Of a stretch of DNA of 64,000 bases, positions 1 through 9,820 are shown piece after piece. A program made the position numbers and the translations under genes. The stretch is taken from NCBI RefSeq assembly GCF_900100295.1, contig NZ_FNEV01000003.1:144849-208848 (forward strand), given 5' to 3'. The notes beneath the pieces are model-generated. The model had not been told where the DNA came from, searched no databases, and was given only the letters and a program-made list of their open reading frames with translations. The number at the start of each line of letters is the position of its first letter. The first letter of the stretch is position 1. This DNA is from Salimicrobium halophilum (lineage in GTDB: Bacteria; Bacillota; Bacilli; Bacillales; Halobacillaceae).

Positions 1-964
1 CAGGGCCACCTACAAAACTTTCACGGTCGCCTTCGCCGTTCACGGTAGGGAATTTGAAGTAACCGACGGAATCACGGAACTCCTGCGGAACATCTTCGTT
101 CGTCGTATAGTTCGGGAGATCCCAGGTCGCAATAAGGTACATTGCCGCCTGTTCGTTCATGAACATACTCTTCGCTTCCTGATCGGACAGGCCATTGAAT
201 CCGTTTACGAAAGCGTCGCTTTGTGCCAGCTGTTGAGTCTTGTCAGCAGCTTCGATCAGAGCAGGATCTTCAAAAGAAGTGTCCTGGTTGATCGCTTCGG
301 TCAATAAGTCCGTTCCACCGATACGATCAGCCATATACATATACCACATCGAACCTGTCCAACGGTCTTTGTTACCGAGAGCGATCGGTGCTACATCATT
401 TTCTTTCAGTGTGTCTACTACATTCTGGAACTCTTCATATGTTTCCGGCTTCTCCAGCCCATACTCATCAAAGATTGCCTGGTTGTAGAAAACTGTCGCA
501 ACGTTCAGTTCAAGCGGAAGTCCATACGTGCTTCCATCCACTTCGTACGCACTAGTTGTACCAGCTACGAAAGAATCACCGAATTCACCTTCAAGTGTGT
601 CATCCAGCGGAGCGAACTTTTCTGCTTCTACATATGGTTCAAGATACCCGGCGGGCCACGTCATACCGACATCCGGAAGCTCATCAGAAGTGGAGAGTAC
701 TTTGATTTTATCCTTATATTGCTCATTGCTTAGAACTTCGATGTTGACACTGACTCCTTCATTTTCACTTTCATAATCATCCACGATTTCCTGGACGATC
801 CGATTATGCTCAGCAGAACTTCCTTCTGGCCAAAGGTGCATGAAGTCGATCACCTTATCATCGCCATTGCTTGCTTCACCATCACCGCTGCCTCCACTGC
901 AGGCAGCAAGAATCATAGAAACCGAGAACAACAGAACGAGTAATGAGAACGCTTTCTTTTTCAT
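1..964 (-). CDS. Sugar ABC transporter substrate-binding lipoprotein (C-terminus beyond window)
   Basis: This is an extracellular family 1 solute-binding protein that would hand a sugar to membrane permeases. The reading frame is open from the ATG at 964 to the window edge, so only about 321 residues are visible and the C-terminus is missing. The N-terminus has a lysine-rich start, a hydrophobic stretch and a lipobox ending LAAC, followed by a Gly/Ser/Asp-rich linker, which means a lipid-anchored protein on the outer face of the membrane. It is divergent from a XylR-type repressor and a GH43 beta-xylosidase, so xylo-oligosaccharides are the likely substrate (inference). A XylR-like operator lies in the shared intergenic region and a cre-like site overlaps the first codons. 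Confidence 0.9.
   Translation of the reverse strand, partial: MKKKAFSLLVLLFSVSMILAACSGGSGDGEASNGDDKVIDFMHLWPEGSSAEHNRIVQEIVDDYESENEGVSVNIEVLSNEQYKDKIKVLSTSDELPDVGMTWPAGYLEPYVEAEKFAPLDDTLEGEFGDSFVAGTTSAYEVDGSTYGLPLELNVATVFYNQAIFDEYGLEKPETYEEFQNVVDTLKENDVAPIALGNKDRWTGSMWYMYMADRIGGTDLLTEAINQDTSFEDPALIEAADKTQQLAQSDAFVNGFNGLSDQEAKSMFMNEQAAMYLIATWDLPNYTTNEDVPQEFRDSVGYFKFPTVNGEGDRESFVGGP
944..957 (-). promoter_or_regulatory. Candidate cre (CcpA) site in start of binding-protein gene
   Basis: Read on the minus strand the sequence AGAAAGCGTTCTCA fits the cre consensus TGWAANCGNTNWCA at all but the first position. It lies within the first codons of the binding protein. Intragenic cre sites are common in Bacillus sugar operons. 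Binding is inferred. Confidence 0.45.
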
Positions 965-1032
965 GTAAAAAAAATCCCCCTTGCTTTGTTTTTCCACCGC
1001 TTCGGTGAAGTTGAGTTAAGATTATCAAAGAA

Positions 1033-1063
1033 AACTTAGTTTGTCCAGTGGATGAACGAAGTT
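1033..1063. promoter_or_regulatory. Candidate XylR operator between divergent xyl genes
   Basis: AACTTAGTTTGTCCA is followed after one base by TGGATGAACGAAGTT, an imperfect inverted repeat matching at 12 of 15 positions per arm. Bacillus xyl operators contain the same TTAGTTTGT half-site. It sits between the binding-protein gene and the XylR-type gene, so it could control both. Protein binding is inferred. Confidence 0.55.
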
Positions 1064-1110
1064 TTTTGTGTTAGACTGAAATCAACTACTAGATAGATAG
1101 GTTGGTGGGT

Positions 1111-2295
1111 ATGGCAGATCAAACTTGGAATCAGTATACGATCAAGAATAGAAACAAACAGTTAGTGCTCAACACGATTTTGAAAAACAAGTGCCTCTCC
1201 CGGGCAGATATTGCAACGAAAACGGGGCTTAACAAAGGAACCGTCAGTTCCCAGGTGAATGAATTGCTTCAGGAAGAGCTGATTTACGAACAGGGTCCGG
1301 GCGAATCCAGCGGCGGACGTCGTCCTGTCATGCTTCTATTCAATCAAACAGCCGGCTACTCCATTGGTATTGATATCGGAGTCAACTACATTCTCGGTGT
1401 CCTTACTGATCTCGAAGGAAACGTACACCTGGAGAAATCCGTGTCCCTTCATCAATTAGGCTACGATTATGTCATGAGCAATTTATATGAAGTGATCGAT
1501 CATCTCATCGAACATACGCCGGACAGTCGTTACCACATTACAGGCATCGGGATCGGTGTACCAGGGACCGTCAGCAAAACCGGAGAAATCCTTCTTGCTC
1601 CGAACTTGAAATGGAAAAACGTATCGATCAAAGAAGACCTGGAAGAACGGTATCATTGCCCGATTCTGATAGAAAACGAAGCGAATGCCGGGGCATACGG
1701 AGAATTGAAGTTCGGATACGGCAAAAATCATGAAGATATCATCTACGTCAGCGTGGGCGTCGGTATCGGCATAGGTATGATTCTGAACGGCAAGCTTTAC
1801 AGCGGAAATAATGGATTCGCCGGTGAAATGGGACATATGACCATCCATTACGATGGTCCTTCCTGCAATTGTGGAAACCGGGGATGTTGGGAATTATATG
1901 CCTCCGAACAATTCCTTGAGCGGGAAATGAAGGATGCGGGACTATCAGGGGGCAGCCTGGAAGATGTTCTTGAGAGAGCTTCCGGGAATGACATGCCGAG
2001 CATTCAGATGTTCCAGACGCTCGGAGACTATCTGGGTACGGGCCTTATCAACATCATCAACACATTCAATCCAAACCAGATTGTCATCGGCAACCGTATT
2101 ACGCTTGCCAAGCAGTGGATCGAACAGCCCCTGCTTCAGAAAGTGAAATCGAATACGCTCTGGTTTCAGCAGGATGATTTGAAGATCAGCTTCTCCGATC
2201 TCGCCTTCCGCTCGACTGCTCTCGGAGCTTCGGCATTCGCCTATGAAAAGTTTTTGAAAGCGAATCTACAAACGTCCGCCTCTCAGGCGAAATAA
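1111..2295 (+). CDS. xylR: ROK-family transcriptional repressor, XylR type
   Basis: This is a sugar-responsive repressor of 394 residues. The first 75 or so residues form a winged helix-turn-helix (motif around SRADIATKTGLNKGTVSSQV). The rest is a ROK sugar-kinase-like domain with the glycine-rich start IGIDIGVNY and the zinc motif CNCGNRGCWE that marks ROK proteins. In Bacillaceae this architecture next to beta-xylosidase genes is XylR, which releases DNA when xylose binds. The ATG at 1111 is preferred because AGG at 1099-1101 is about 9 bases upstream. A TTG at 1102 would add three residues and cannot be excluded. It is followed after 18 bases by the xylosidase gene, so the two are probably co-transcribed. 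Confidence 0.88.
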   Translation: MADQTWNQYTIKNRNKQLVLNTILKNKCLSRADIATKTGLNKGTVSSQVNELLQEELIYEQGPGESSGGRRPVMLLFNQTAGYSIGIDIGVNYILGVLTDLEGNVHLEKSVSLHQLGYDYVMSNLYEVIDHLIEHTPDSRYHITGIGIGVPGTVSKTGEILLAPNLKWKNVSIKEDLEERYHCPILIENEANAGAYGELKFGYGKNHEDIIYVSVGVGIGIGMILNGKLYSGNNGFAGEMGHMTIHYDGPSCNCGNRGCWELYASEQFLEREMKDAGLSGGSLEDVLERASGNDMPSIQMFQTLGDYLGTGLINIINTFNPNQIVIGNRITLAKQWIEQPLLQKVKSNTLWFQQDDLKISFSDLAFRSTALGASAFAYEKFLKANLQTSASQAK

Positions 2296-2313
2296 ACGAA
2301 AGGTGGTTTTTTC

Positions 2314-3918
2314 ATGAAAATCGAAAATCCTATTCTTACCGGGTTCAATCCCGATCCTTCTATATGTCGTGCTGGAGAAGACTATTACATTGCCGTATCT
2401 ACATTCGAGTGGTTTCCCGGTGTAGGGATCTATCATTCGCGTGACTTGAAGAACTGGCGGCTCATTTCACGACCCCTGAACCGGTTAAGTCAACTCAATA
2501 TGAAAGGAAACCCCGATTCGGGTGGTGTGTGGGCACCCGCTCTCTCTTACGCAGACGGACAATTCTGGCTTATTTATACGGACGTCAAAGTGGTGGACGG
2601 GCAATGGAAGGATTGTCATAACTATCTTGTGACCTGTGACACGATTGACGGAGAGTGGTCAGATCCGGTTTACCTGAACAGCGCCGGCTTCGACCCTTCT
2701 CTATTCCATGACGAGGACGGTCGAAAATATCTTCTCAATATGGTGTGGGATCCTCGTACGGAGAACCATCCATTTTACGGGATTTCTCTTCAGGAATACG
2801 ATGTTGAAGCAGGTGAGTTAACAGGAAATCCGGAAATCATTTTCACCGGAACGGATATTAAACTGACTGAGGCTCCTCACTTGTATAAAGTGAACGGCTA
2901 TTATTATCTGCTGACAGCGGAAGGCGGAACCACCTTCGATCATCAGGAAACGGTGGCGCGAGCAGAATCTTTATTCGGCCCATATGAGGTGCATCCCGAC
3001 AATCCGCTTATTACCTCCTGGCACAAGCCGAGAATCGAGCTTCAGAAAGCAGGTCATGCCTCGATGGTACATACGCATACCGACGAGTGGTTCCTTGTCC
3101 ATCTGACCGGACGTACATTACCTAAAGAAAACGAACCGCTTCTGGATCCGCGCGGGTACTGCCCATTGGGGCGGGAGACGGCGATTCAGCGTATTAATTG
3201 GGAAAACGGATGGCCCTATGTAGAAGGCGGTAACCACCCTTCTGCAGTTATTGAGGGACCGGATATGGAAGAAGTGACATGGGAAGAGGAATTTCCCGTC
3301 AAGGATGACTTTGATTCTTCGGAACTGAACCCGCACTTCCAGACATTGAGGATTCCGCTTGAAGAAGCCATGTCGCTTGCGGAAAACCCCGGACACCTTA
3401 GACTTCATGGAAGAGAATCTCTTACGTCTCCTTTTACTCAAAGTTATGTAGCCCGTCGCTGGCAGGACTTTTCTTTTACCGCAGAAACGAAAGTGAAATT
3501 CCAGCCGGAGAACTTCATGCAGGCCGCCGGTCTCGTCCATTACTATAATACGAGGAACTGGACAGCCTGTCAGATTACAAGAGATGAAGAAAAAGGAAAA
3601 GTGCTCGATATTATGGTATGCGATAACTTTTCATTCAGCCAGCCTTTAGAGGAGAGAATCAGTCTTCCTGAAGCTTCTGAATATGTCTATCTCCGTACCG
3701 AAACAAAAGTGGCGACCTATAGCTACTCTTACTCTCTTGATGGGAAGAATTGGACGGCCATTCCAATTGATTTCCCTTCTTACAAGCTATCGGATGATTA
3801 CGTAGATGGTGGAGGGTTCTTCACCGGTGCTTTCGTCGGTATGCAATGTCAGGATACTTCTGGTAGAGGAGCCTATGCTGACTTCGATTACTTCATATAT
3901 GATAACCGTAACGAATAA
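2314..3918 (+). CDS. xynB: Glycoside hydrolase family 43 beta-xylosidase
   Basis: This 534-residue enzyme would release xylose from the non-reducing end of xylo-oligosaccharides. There is no signal peptide, so it acts in the cytoplasm on imported oligomers. The N-terminal five-bladed propeller (about residues 1-310) carries the GH43 residues: Asp in GFNPDPS near position 14 as general base, Asp in GFDPSLF as pKa modulator, and Glu in TEAPHLYK as general acid. The C-terminal beta-sandwich (about 325-530) is the one usual in XynB-type enzymes, and total length matches them. The ribosome site AAAGGTGG precedes the ATG. Upstream xylR and the binding lipoprotein support a xylan-oligomer role. Alpha-arabinofuranosidase side activity is possible. 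Confidence 0.9.
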   Translation: MKIENPILTGFNPDPSICRAGEDYYIAVSTFEWFPGVGIYHSRDLKNWRLISRPLNRLSQLNMKGNPDSGGVWAPALSYADGQFWLIYTDVKVVDGQWKDCHNYLVTCDTIDGEWSDPVYLNSAGFDPSLFHDEDGRKYLLNMVWDPRTENHPFYGISLQEYDVEAGELTGNPEIIFTGTDIKLTEAPHLYKVNGYYYLLTAEGGTTFDHQETVARAESLFGPYEVHPDNPLITSWHKPRIELQKAGHASMVHTHTDEWFLVHLTGRTLPKENEPLLDPRGYCPLGRETAIQRINWENGWPYVEGGNHPSAVIEGPDMEEVTWEEEFPVKDDFDSSELNPHFQTLRIPLEEAMSLAENPGHLRLHGRESLTSPFTQSYVARRWQDFSFTAETKVKFQPENFMQAAGLVHYYNTRNWTACQITRDEEKGKVLDIMVCDNFSFSQPLEERISLPEASEYVYLRTETKVATYSYSYSLDGKNWTAIPIDFPSYKLSDDYVDGGGFFTGAFVGMQCQDTSGRGAYADFDYFIYDNRNE

Positions 3919-3923
3919 CAACC

Positions 3924-3962
3924 AAAAGGCTATCGTCCCAACTAGGGGTGATAGCCTTTTAC
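3924..3962 (+). terminator. Rho-independent terminator after the beta-xylosidase
   Basis: The stem AAAAGGCTATC pairs with GATAGCCTTTT (3924-3934 with 3950-3960) over a 15-base loop and ends in a T run. Confidence 0.85.
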
Positions 3963-4043
3963 TTAGTAAGTTTAGTTGTATCCCTCCTCTCCTACCTATT
4001 ACAATAGTGTATAGTAGATTGAATTTCCTGGGAGGTACAAGCA

Positions 4044-6056
4044 ATGAATAAAGACCGGCACTACCGGCTGGAGCTGGAGGGACTTCGAGCCGTGGCGGCC
4101 CTGCTGGTCGCGATGTATCATATATGGTTCAACCGTGTTTCTGGCGGCGTCGATGTATTCTTCGTCGTTTCAGGGTTTCTGATTACGACTTCTCTCTTCT
4201 TTATGTATAAACGGGAAGGTACGATCCATCCCTTTTCTTATATCGTTAAATTACTGAAACGTCTCATTCCGACAGCGTGGACCATAGGGATTCTCACATT
4301 CGTTATGAGCCTGGTGATCCTGCCACTTTACACACGTCAGCAGAACCTGGTCGAGTTCGTAGCGTCCCTCTTCTATATTCAAAACTGGCAGCTCGGCTTT
4401 AGTGCGAACGATTACTTGGCCCAAAACAGCGAAGCGTCTCCCTTTCAACATTTCTGGGCCTTGAGTATCCAATTCCAGTTTTATCTTATCTGGCTCCTTT
4501 TGTTCGGAATAGCTGTGATAATTGTACGTAAAACCAGACTTAAAGATATCCGCCCCTCACTGACGATCATGTTCGGCCTGCTTATCTTTTCTTCTCTTAC
4601 ATATTCTATTTACCTGACAGAGGTGAACCAGCCGTTCGCTTATTATCATACTTTCACGAGGGTGTGGGAATTCGGAGTTGGAGGAGCACTGGCACTCCTC
4701 ATCCATAAAATAAAAATCAACCAAACACTCGCCCGGAGTTTCAGCTGGGTTGGACTTTTCGGGTTGATCAGTGGCGGCCTTCTCTTTCAGGTCTCTGACG
4801 TTTTCCCGGGATACGCCGCTCTCTGGCCGGTCTTATCTGCTGTTCTAATCATCGTTTCCGGTCAGCAGGCAGGACCCTCCAGTGCTACCGGGCTCCTGCG
4901 AACAAAACCGCTCGTATGGTTCGGCGGCATTTCGTATGCATTCTACCTGTGGCACTGGCCGTTATTGATCGGATATTATGAGCTTACGGGAACAGAAACC
5001 GTCTCCGTTGCCCACGGCTTCTCAATCATTCTAGTGGCAACGGCGCTTTCCTATATTACGATCAGATTTATCGAAACGCCGATTCGTATCCGTTCTTTCA
5101 ATATCGCAAAAACAGCTGCGACCATAGGTGTACTTGCTCTTACCGTGCTTATCTCGGCATTCCTGTACCAGGTGACCTTACAGGGGACCATGGCCCGCTC
5201 CGTCGAAGATATCAGTAAATCATTCGAGCTTGATACGCACCCGGGAGCGATGGTCACCACTTATGATGGGACCCTGGAGCCGGATGTCACCTTGCACGAA
5301 CCGTTCCGCCCGAATCTTCAGAACGCTTATTACGACCGTTCGGTTTTGTATGAAGATAAATGTATTCTCGGTGGCAATGAAACTGAACCGGTGGTCTGCG
5401 ACTATGGAGAAACGGAGAAGGATACTCATACGATTGCTCTCGTAGGCGGTTCTCACTCAGCCCACTGGTTACCTATGTTGCGGGAAGCACTGAAGGATGA
5501 GCCTGTGAAGATCACGACGTATCTGAAAGGTACCTGCCGCTTCACCACAGATCGTATGGAAGAATACCCGGAATGCTACGACTGGTTTAACAGCACGAAG
5601 GAACTTCTCGTAGAAAACGATCCCGATCTCATTTTTACGGTAGGAGATGTCGGCGATCACGAAGAAAAGTATGACCGTGTCCAACCAGGCTTTATCGACG
5701 CCTGGAAATTCTTTGATGAAGAGAACATTGATCTCCTTCTTGTCCGAGATACGCCGTGGTATAAGGAAAATGTACTGGACTGTATCGAAGAGAACCAGGG
5801 GAATGCCAAAGAGGCTTGCCGGGCAGATCGCGACGAAGTCACACGTACCCCGAGCCCTCTCAGCCAGGTGGAAGAAAAACCTGATAACGTGGATACAATC
5901 GATGTGAATGACTACTTCTGTGACGACGAGGAATGCCATTATATCGTCGGAAATGTCGTTACCCATTTTGACAGCCACCATATAACGGCTACCTTTTCAC
6001 GGACCCTGGCACCGATTATGAAACCGCAGGTCATGGAGTCTCTTGGGATAAACTGA
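4044..6056 (+). CDS. Membrane acyltransferase 3 with C-terminal SGNH domain (OatA/OafA-like)
   Basis: This 670-residue protein would O-acylate a cell-surface polysaccharide or peptidoglycan. The first 370 or so residues are an acyltransferase-3 domain with about ten to eleven membrane segments, beginning with the family motif around YRLELEGLRAVAALLVAMYH. The remainder is extracellular and SGNH-hydrolase-like: the block around ALVGGSHSAHW supplies the nucleophile Ser and FDSHHIT near the C-terminus supplies the Asp and His. This two-domain layout is that of OatA and related surface acyltransferases. The acceptor cannot be told from the sequence. GGGAGG precedes the ATG at 4044. The gene stands alone between two terminators. 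Confidence 0.85.
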   Translation: MNKDRHYRLELEGLRAVAALLVAMYHIWFNRVSGGVDVFFVVSGFLITTSLFFMYKREGTIHPFSYIVKLLKRLIPTAWTIGILTFVMSLVILPLYTRQQNLVEFVASLFYIQNWQLGFSANDYLAQNSEASPFQHFWALSIQFQFYLIWLLLFGIAVIIVRKTRLKDIRPSLTIMFGLLIFSSLTYSIYLTEVNQPFAYYHTFTRVWEFGVGGALALLIHKIKINQTLARSFSWVGLFGLISGGLLFQVSDVFPGYAALWPVLSAVLIIVSGQQAGPSSATGLLRTKPLVWFGGISYAFYLWHWPLLIGYYELTGTETVSVAHGFSIILVATALSYITIRFIETPIRIRSFNIAKTAATIGVLALTVLISAFLYQVTLQGTMARSVEDISKSFELDTHPGAMVTTYDGTLEPDVTLHEPFRPNLQNAYYDRSVLYEDKCILGGNETEPVVCDYGETEKDTHTIALVGGSHSAHWLPMLREALKDEPVKITTYLKGTCRFTTDRMEEYPECYDWFNSTKELLVENDPDLIFTVGDVGDHEEKYDRVQPGFIDAWKFFDEENIDLLLVRDTPWYKENVLDCIEENQGNAKEACRADRDEVTRTPSPLSQVEEKPDNVDTIDVNDYFCDDEECHYIVGNVVTHFDSHHITATFSRTLAPIMKPQVMESLGIN

Positions 6057-6058
6057 AT

Positions 6059-6100
6059 AAAGCTTCTTTCTACCGGTACGTTCGTAGAAAGAAGCTTTTT
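6059..6100 (+). terminator. Rho-independent terminator after the acyltransferase
   Basis: A perfect 15-bp stem AAAGCTTCTTTCTAC / GTAGAAAGAAGCTTT (6059-6073 with 6084-6098) is followed by T residues. A phased repeat array begins 10 bases later. Confidence 0.9.
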
Positions 6101-6110
6101 AATTTTGATA

Positions 6111-6213
6111 TGCGGACTTTGACGTCGATTTTGCGGACCTTCGCCTCATCTTTAAGGGCATTTGCGGACCTTAGGCCGGATTTTGAGGACATTCCGCTCA
6201 TCTCTGCGGACTT
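6111..6213 (+). repeat. Helically phased TGCGGAC array, copy A (5 units)
   Basis: Five cores start at 6111, 6132, 6163, 6184 and 6205, giving steps of 21, 31, 21 and 21 bp. Four cores read TGCGGACTT or TGCGGACCT and one (6184) reads TGAGGAC. Most cores are preceded by a short T-rich stretch, and the core after the 31-bp step is preceded by CATT. The array fills the space between the acyltransferase terminator and the convergent glycerate kinase gene. Its step order is the same as copy F. It has no inverted symmetry and no convincing coding potential. Confidence 0.85.
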
Positions 6214-6241
6214 CTCCCTATCACTATCAAAGCGAAGCGCT

Positions 6242-7366
6242 TCACATAAACAGTCCGACTACCTGCTTAGCTAAAAAAGAAATATTTCGACTAGCATTGT
6301 CCGCATCCATGGCTTCTTCCAGGGTTCCAGGCCCATGCTGTATGCTGAAAACAGCGGATAAAGGAGAATAGTCACACTCCGTCTCGACGCTCCCCCCGAA
6401 AGCGACAGACGGAATGCCGTACTTTTCTGCCGTTTTCGCAACACCTATAGGTACTTTTCCGTTCATAGACTGGGAATCCAGTTTCCCTTCTCCTGTAAAA
6501 ACCAGATCTGCTTCCCGCAGTTCTTCCTCAAGCCCTGTCAGATCAGCTACAAGTTCAAATCCCGGTTGCATCTGCCCCTGCAGAAATCCAGCGAGCGCAC
6601 CTCCAAGTCCGCCGGCGGCTCCTGCACCTGGAACATGAGTGATGTCACTGCCTGTATGTTCTCTGGTGACTTCTGCGAATTGTCGCAACCCGGCATCAAG
6701 CTGTTCCACATCAAGAGACGTAGCACCTTTTTGCGGACCGTACACAAAAGCTGCCCCATTCTTGCCATAGAATGGATTGCTCACATCACAGGCAATGGTG
6801 AACGTGCACTCCTCGAGCTCCTCAAGTACGCCGCTTCCATCTATGGACGCTACGTCACACAAAACATTCCGATCCATCGACAGTTCTTCCCCCGCTTCGT
6901 CTAAAAACCGGTAACCGAGTGCCTGCAACATACCGGTACCTCCATCCGTCGTCGCACTACCTCCGAGCGTTACGACAATGTGCCGGATGCCCTGTTCTAC
7001 CGCATGAGCTATCTGCTCCCCGAGACCGTACGAATTCAAGAGAAAGGGATCCCGTTCTTTCCGGGGGACAAGGTCGATCCCCGTGCTTGCGGCACATTCG
7101 ATGACAGCTACGTCTTTTCCTTTATAAGGAAGCGTGATATACGTTGCCTCCACCTTTCGTCCGAGAGGATTTTTAACGTGTACCGTATGCGCGTCTTTTT
7201 TATACGCACTTAACGTATCGACCGTGCCTTCTCCGCCGTCAGCCATAGGAACAAGTTTGACAATCGCTTCCGGAGCTCGAGCTTTCACCCCTTCTTCCAT
7301 CGCTTTTGCAACATCAAACGCAGACAGGGACTCTTTGAACGAGTCAGGAGCTACTACGATTTTCAT
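6242..7366 (-). CDS. glxK: Glycerate kinase
   Basis: This 374-residue enzyme phosphorylates glycerate using ATP, feeding it into lower glycolysis. The N-terminus MKIVVAPDSFKESLSA and the internal ADGGEGT, GGSATTDGG and TGEGKLDSQ blocks are diagnostic of the GarK/GlxK glycerate kinase family, and length is normal. Whether 2- or 3-phosphoglycerate is made cannot be read from sequence. The ribosome site GGGTGATG lies just before the ATG. The gene is transcribed alone, convergent with the acyltransferase and ahead of an array copy. No other glyoxylate or glycerate gene is adjacent. Confidence 0.92.
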   Translation of the reverse strand: MKIVVAPDSFKESLSAFDVAKAMEEGVKARAPEAIVKLVPMADGGEGTVDTLSAYKKDAHTVHVKNPLGRKVEATYITLPYKGKDVAVIECAASTGIDLVPRKERDPFLLNSYGLGEQIAHAVEQGIRHIVVTLGGSATTDGGTGMLQALGYRFLDEAGEELSMDRNVLCDVASIDGSGVLEELEECTFTIACDVSNPFYGKNGAAFVYGPQKGATSLDVEQLDAGLRQFAEVTREHTGSDITHVPGAGAAGGLGGALAGFLQGQMQPGFELVADLTGLEEELREADLVFTGEGKLDSQSMNGKVPIGVAKTAEKYGIPSVAFGGSVETECDYSPLSAVFSIQHGPGTLEEAMDADNASRNISFLAKQVVGLFM

Positions 7367-7443
7367 GTGTTCATCACCCTCACCAGTTTTAAAGTAATGT
7401 ATTGATTACATTTCCTTCATTTCCAAAGGACAAACACTCGAGT

Positions 7444-8757
7444 TCAATACCTGCCTATAATCCGAAAAGTCCCGGTCCCCGTCTCAAACTCCACTTTCGT
7501 CAAAACAGCTTCATGATTGAAATTGAACGTGTACACCATCGTTTCAAATGTTCCTCCCTCCACCATTTTCCTCTCCATGTCACTCAGCTCAACCGACTGA
7601 TAGCTGGCCACGTTCTCCGACTTCAAAAAGTCTACCGCTTCCGGCACGACAAGATTCAAATGATGTTCTTTGGTGAAAGGTTGATACTCCACGTCCGTCA
7701 CTTTCCACGTTGTGGACATTCTCTTTAACGTGTAAAGATAGTAACCTCCCTGATTCCCATCCTGATTCGTTTGAACGGTTTCCACTTTCACCTCATCAGG
7801 GTGGTCTTCTATCACTTCTGTTACAAGTTCCCACTTATGATCACCAACATAGTCAGAGTCGTCGACGTAAGCAGCCATTTGACCTTTGGTAAGACCGCTA
7901 TTTTGTTCAAGAAACACCCCTCCGTCTAAGTTCAGCTTCCAGGAATAAGTGACAGTTCCCCATTTATCTGGATAATAAGGGTGCAGTCTTGCACGAAATA
8001 CATTATTTTCGTTTAAAGAGATATCCGGGACATTCTCCTCGAATATAATCGAACGACCTATATTGTCAAAACTAGGCGTACTCAGGTTTCCATTTTCGAA
8101 GTAACGAAAGGTCATAGAACCGCTTGAAGATGATTCCTTTATCACTTGAAGCAATTCCGTTTGATGTTTATCTTTCAATGAAACTGTTGATAGGTGCCAT
8201 GATTTGTTCTTCGATCTATTTTCCAAAATTTCATCCGCAATTACATATGCTCCGTCATAAGAAACGAGACGATAGACACTATGGTCGTCTTCTAGTAACC
8301 CCGCTGTGTCCTTTAAACTACGACGATACAAACGTGCCGTGTATTCTTTCCCATACACGCCGGTCACCATTTCTTCCTGTACCATTTCGTAAGACGAAAG
8401 CGGGTCTTTCACCGTAAACGTTTGATCGACCTCCTCTTTAAGCGGCTCTCCCGCTTCAGAAAGAAGACCTTCTTTTACACTAAGCGAATAGGTTTTCCCA
8501 ATTATGTATTCTTCCTCCGGGCCCACAAAAAGTTTCTTTCCTTTCTCTCCCGCCTTATAGCCGATCTTATGACGTCTTCCTTCCTCATCTGTAAGAAAAA
8601 CATGATCCTCTACCCCAGAAAAATCCATCGGAGTATTGAACGCGATCGTCCATATTTTTTCCGGTGGCACCACTTCTTCTGCCTGGACAACCGTTCCCGT
8701 TGTAATTGTAAGTATTGCTGTAACTAAAGCTGTTAGTATTAATTTCAATTGTCCCAT
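7444..8757 (-). CDS. Secreted protein with Ig-like (SbsA/Big_5 type) domain, function unknown
   Basis: This is an exported protein of about 437 residues. With the ATG at 8757 it begins with a clean signal peptide (MGQLK, hydrophobic core, cleavage near VVQA-EE). Residues of roughly 30-110 form an Ig-like domain containing IWTIAFNTPMD and ending QTFTV, as in S-layer-associated SbsA-type modules. The rest is beta-rich and unrecognised. An ATG at 8805 would add 16 basic residues but overlaps the upstream gene by 41 bp and has no good ribosome site. The gene follows the diguanylate cyclase by 7 bases, so the two are probably co-transcribed. It is a paralogue of the protein at 12750-13913. Confidence 0.75.
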   Translation of the reverse strand: MGQLKLILTALVTAILTITTGTVVQAEEVVPPEKIWTIAFNTPMDFSGVEDHVFLTDEEGRRHKIGYKAGEKGKKLFVGPEEEYIIGKTYSLSVKEGLLSEAGEPLKEEVDQTFTVKDPLSSYEMVQEEMVTGVYGKEYTARLYRRSLKDTAGLLEDDHSVYRLVSYDGAYVIADEILENRSKNKSWHLSTVSLKDKHQTELLQVIKESSSSGSMTFRYFENGNLSTPSFDNIGRSIIFEENVPDISLNENNVFRARLHPYYPDKWGTVTYSWKLNLDGGVFLEQNSGLTKGQMAAYVDDSDYVGDHKWELVTEVIEDHPDEVKVETVQTNQDGNQGGYYLYTLKRMSTTWKVTDVEYQPFTKEHHLNLVVPEAVDFLKSENVASYQSVELSDMERKMVEGGTFETMVYTFNFNHEAVLTKVEFETGTGTFRIIGRY

Positions 8758-8764
8758 CCTTCCA

Positions 8765-9673
8765 TTAACGAACCGCTGCATCTTTCTTGCAATTCTTTTC
8801 TTCATACATCCGATGATCCGCTTCCTTAAGCATCTTTTCCATGTTCCCTATCGAGGATAGAGGGCCGCTATGCCCAACAGAAAAGGACAGCTCGCCGGCT
8901 TCCTCAACAAGTACTTCACACTTTTCTTCTATGTAATTCTGATCCTTTCCTTCCATCAATACGACGAACTCGTCCCCGCCGATACGGGCGATCGTGTCTT
9001 CTGAGAAAATCCCCTCCAACAACTGGGACATCTGTTTAATCAACCGATCCCCTTCTTTATGCCCGTGAGTATCATTCATATGCTTCAGTTCATCCAGGTC
9101 AAAAAGGAGCACTCCTGCCTCTACTTCTTCCTTTTTCTCATACAGTTCCATCTTTTCTTCAAAAAACTCGCGATTGTACAATCCGGTCAACGGATCGTGA
9201 GTGGCACGGTACTCTAAGGCTTGCTGCATCTCTACTTTATCATCAATATTTCTCATGACTCCGGCTATTTCTATCATTACTCCGTCTAAATAAATAGGGC
9301 AAGCATATTCCTCGAACCACCGGTATACTCCGTTTTCATCTTTCCATCGCTGAACAAGCACTTTATCATAGTCTGCCTTACCGTAAACCTTATCTGCGAG
9401 CACTTCCTCATCTTCCGGATGAATAAATCGAAATGGATGCAATGGGTCTTTATAAGCTCCTTTTACATATCCTTCTCCGAGAAAATAATCCAGCGAAGGA
9501 CTTATATAAGTGAATTTCTTCTCCGGTTTCACTTGATAATAGTACATGACATCTCTGGAAGACTCGATCAGTTCAAACAACTTCTGCTTCTGGTGATCCT
9601 CGCTTTTTCTGACAAGTTTCCAATCCCTCAAAAAGAACAATAGATTCTTCACTTTCCTAAGGAGTCTCTTCAC
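8765..9673 (-). CDS. PAS-GGDEF diguanylate cyclase
   Basis: This 302-residue cytoplasmic protein is predicted to make cyclic di-GMP from two GTP. Residues of about 30-145 form a PAS sensor, with a PAC-like segment around GVYRWFEEY. Residues 155-295 form a GGDEF domain starting DPLTGLYNREFF with an intact RIGGDEFVV active site. The inhibitory RxxD site normally five residues before GGDEF is not complete: the Asp is present but the Arg position is Phe, so product inhibition may be weak. No membrane segment is seen. The start is a GTG preceded by AAGGAG. Its position beside surface-protein and TasA genes suggests control of matrix or adhesion (inference). Confidence 0.88.
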   Translation of the reverse strand: MKRLLRKVKNLLFFLRDWKLVRKSEDHQKQKLFELIESSRDVMYYYQVKPEKKFTYISPSLDYFLGEGYVKGAYKDPLHPFRFIHPEDEEVLADKVYGKADYDKVLVQRWKDENGVYRWFEEYACPIYLDGVMIEIAGVMRNIDDKVEMQQALEYRATHDPLTGLYNREFFEEKMELYEKKEEVEAGVLLFDLDELKHMNDTHGHKEGDRLIKQMSQLLEGIFSEDTIARIGGDEFVVLMEGKDQNYIEEKCEVLVEEAGELSFSVGHSGPLSSIGNMEKMLKEADHRMYEEKNCKKDAAVR

Positions 9674-9772
9674 TTCCGTTTCTCCTTCCTATTAAAAATA
9701 TTAGGTTTATCATATCATACGAAATGACTACAAGGATGGAAAATTCAATACATATACAAATTTATGCATAAG

Positions 9773-9803
9773 AAAAGACTGCTGAAAGATTCAGCAGTCT
9801 TTT
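9773..9803 (-). terminator. Rho-independent terminator after the TasA-like gene
   Basis: A perfect 14-bp stem, AAAAGACTGCTGAA / TTCAGCAGTCTTTT (9773-9786 with 9790-9803), closes the minus-strand TasA operon. It is A/T-rich at its base on both strands and may also act from the other side. Confidence 0.85.
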
Positions 9804-9820
9804 CATTTAATTCCTATTTA

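Noticed and set aside
995-1010. Small hairpin CACCG-CTT-CGGTG as a terminator
   Set aside because: The stem is five base pairs with no T tract on either strand, and it lies upstream of the binding-protein gene.
6111-6213. CRISPR array interpretation of the phased repeats
   Set aside because: The conserved core is only 7-9 bp, spacers are about 12 or 22 bp, and no cas genes are present.
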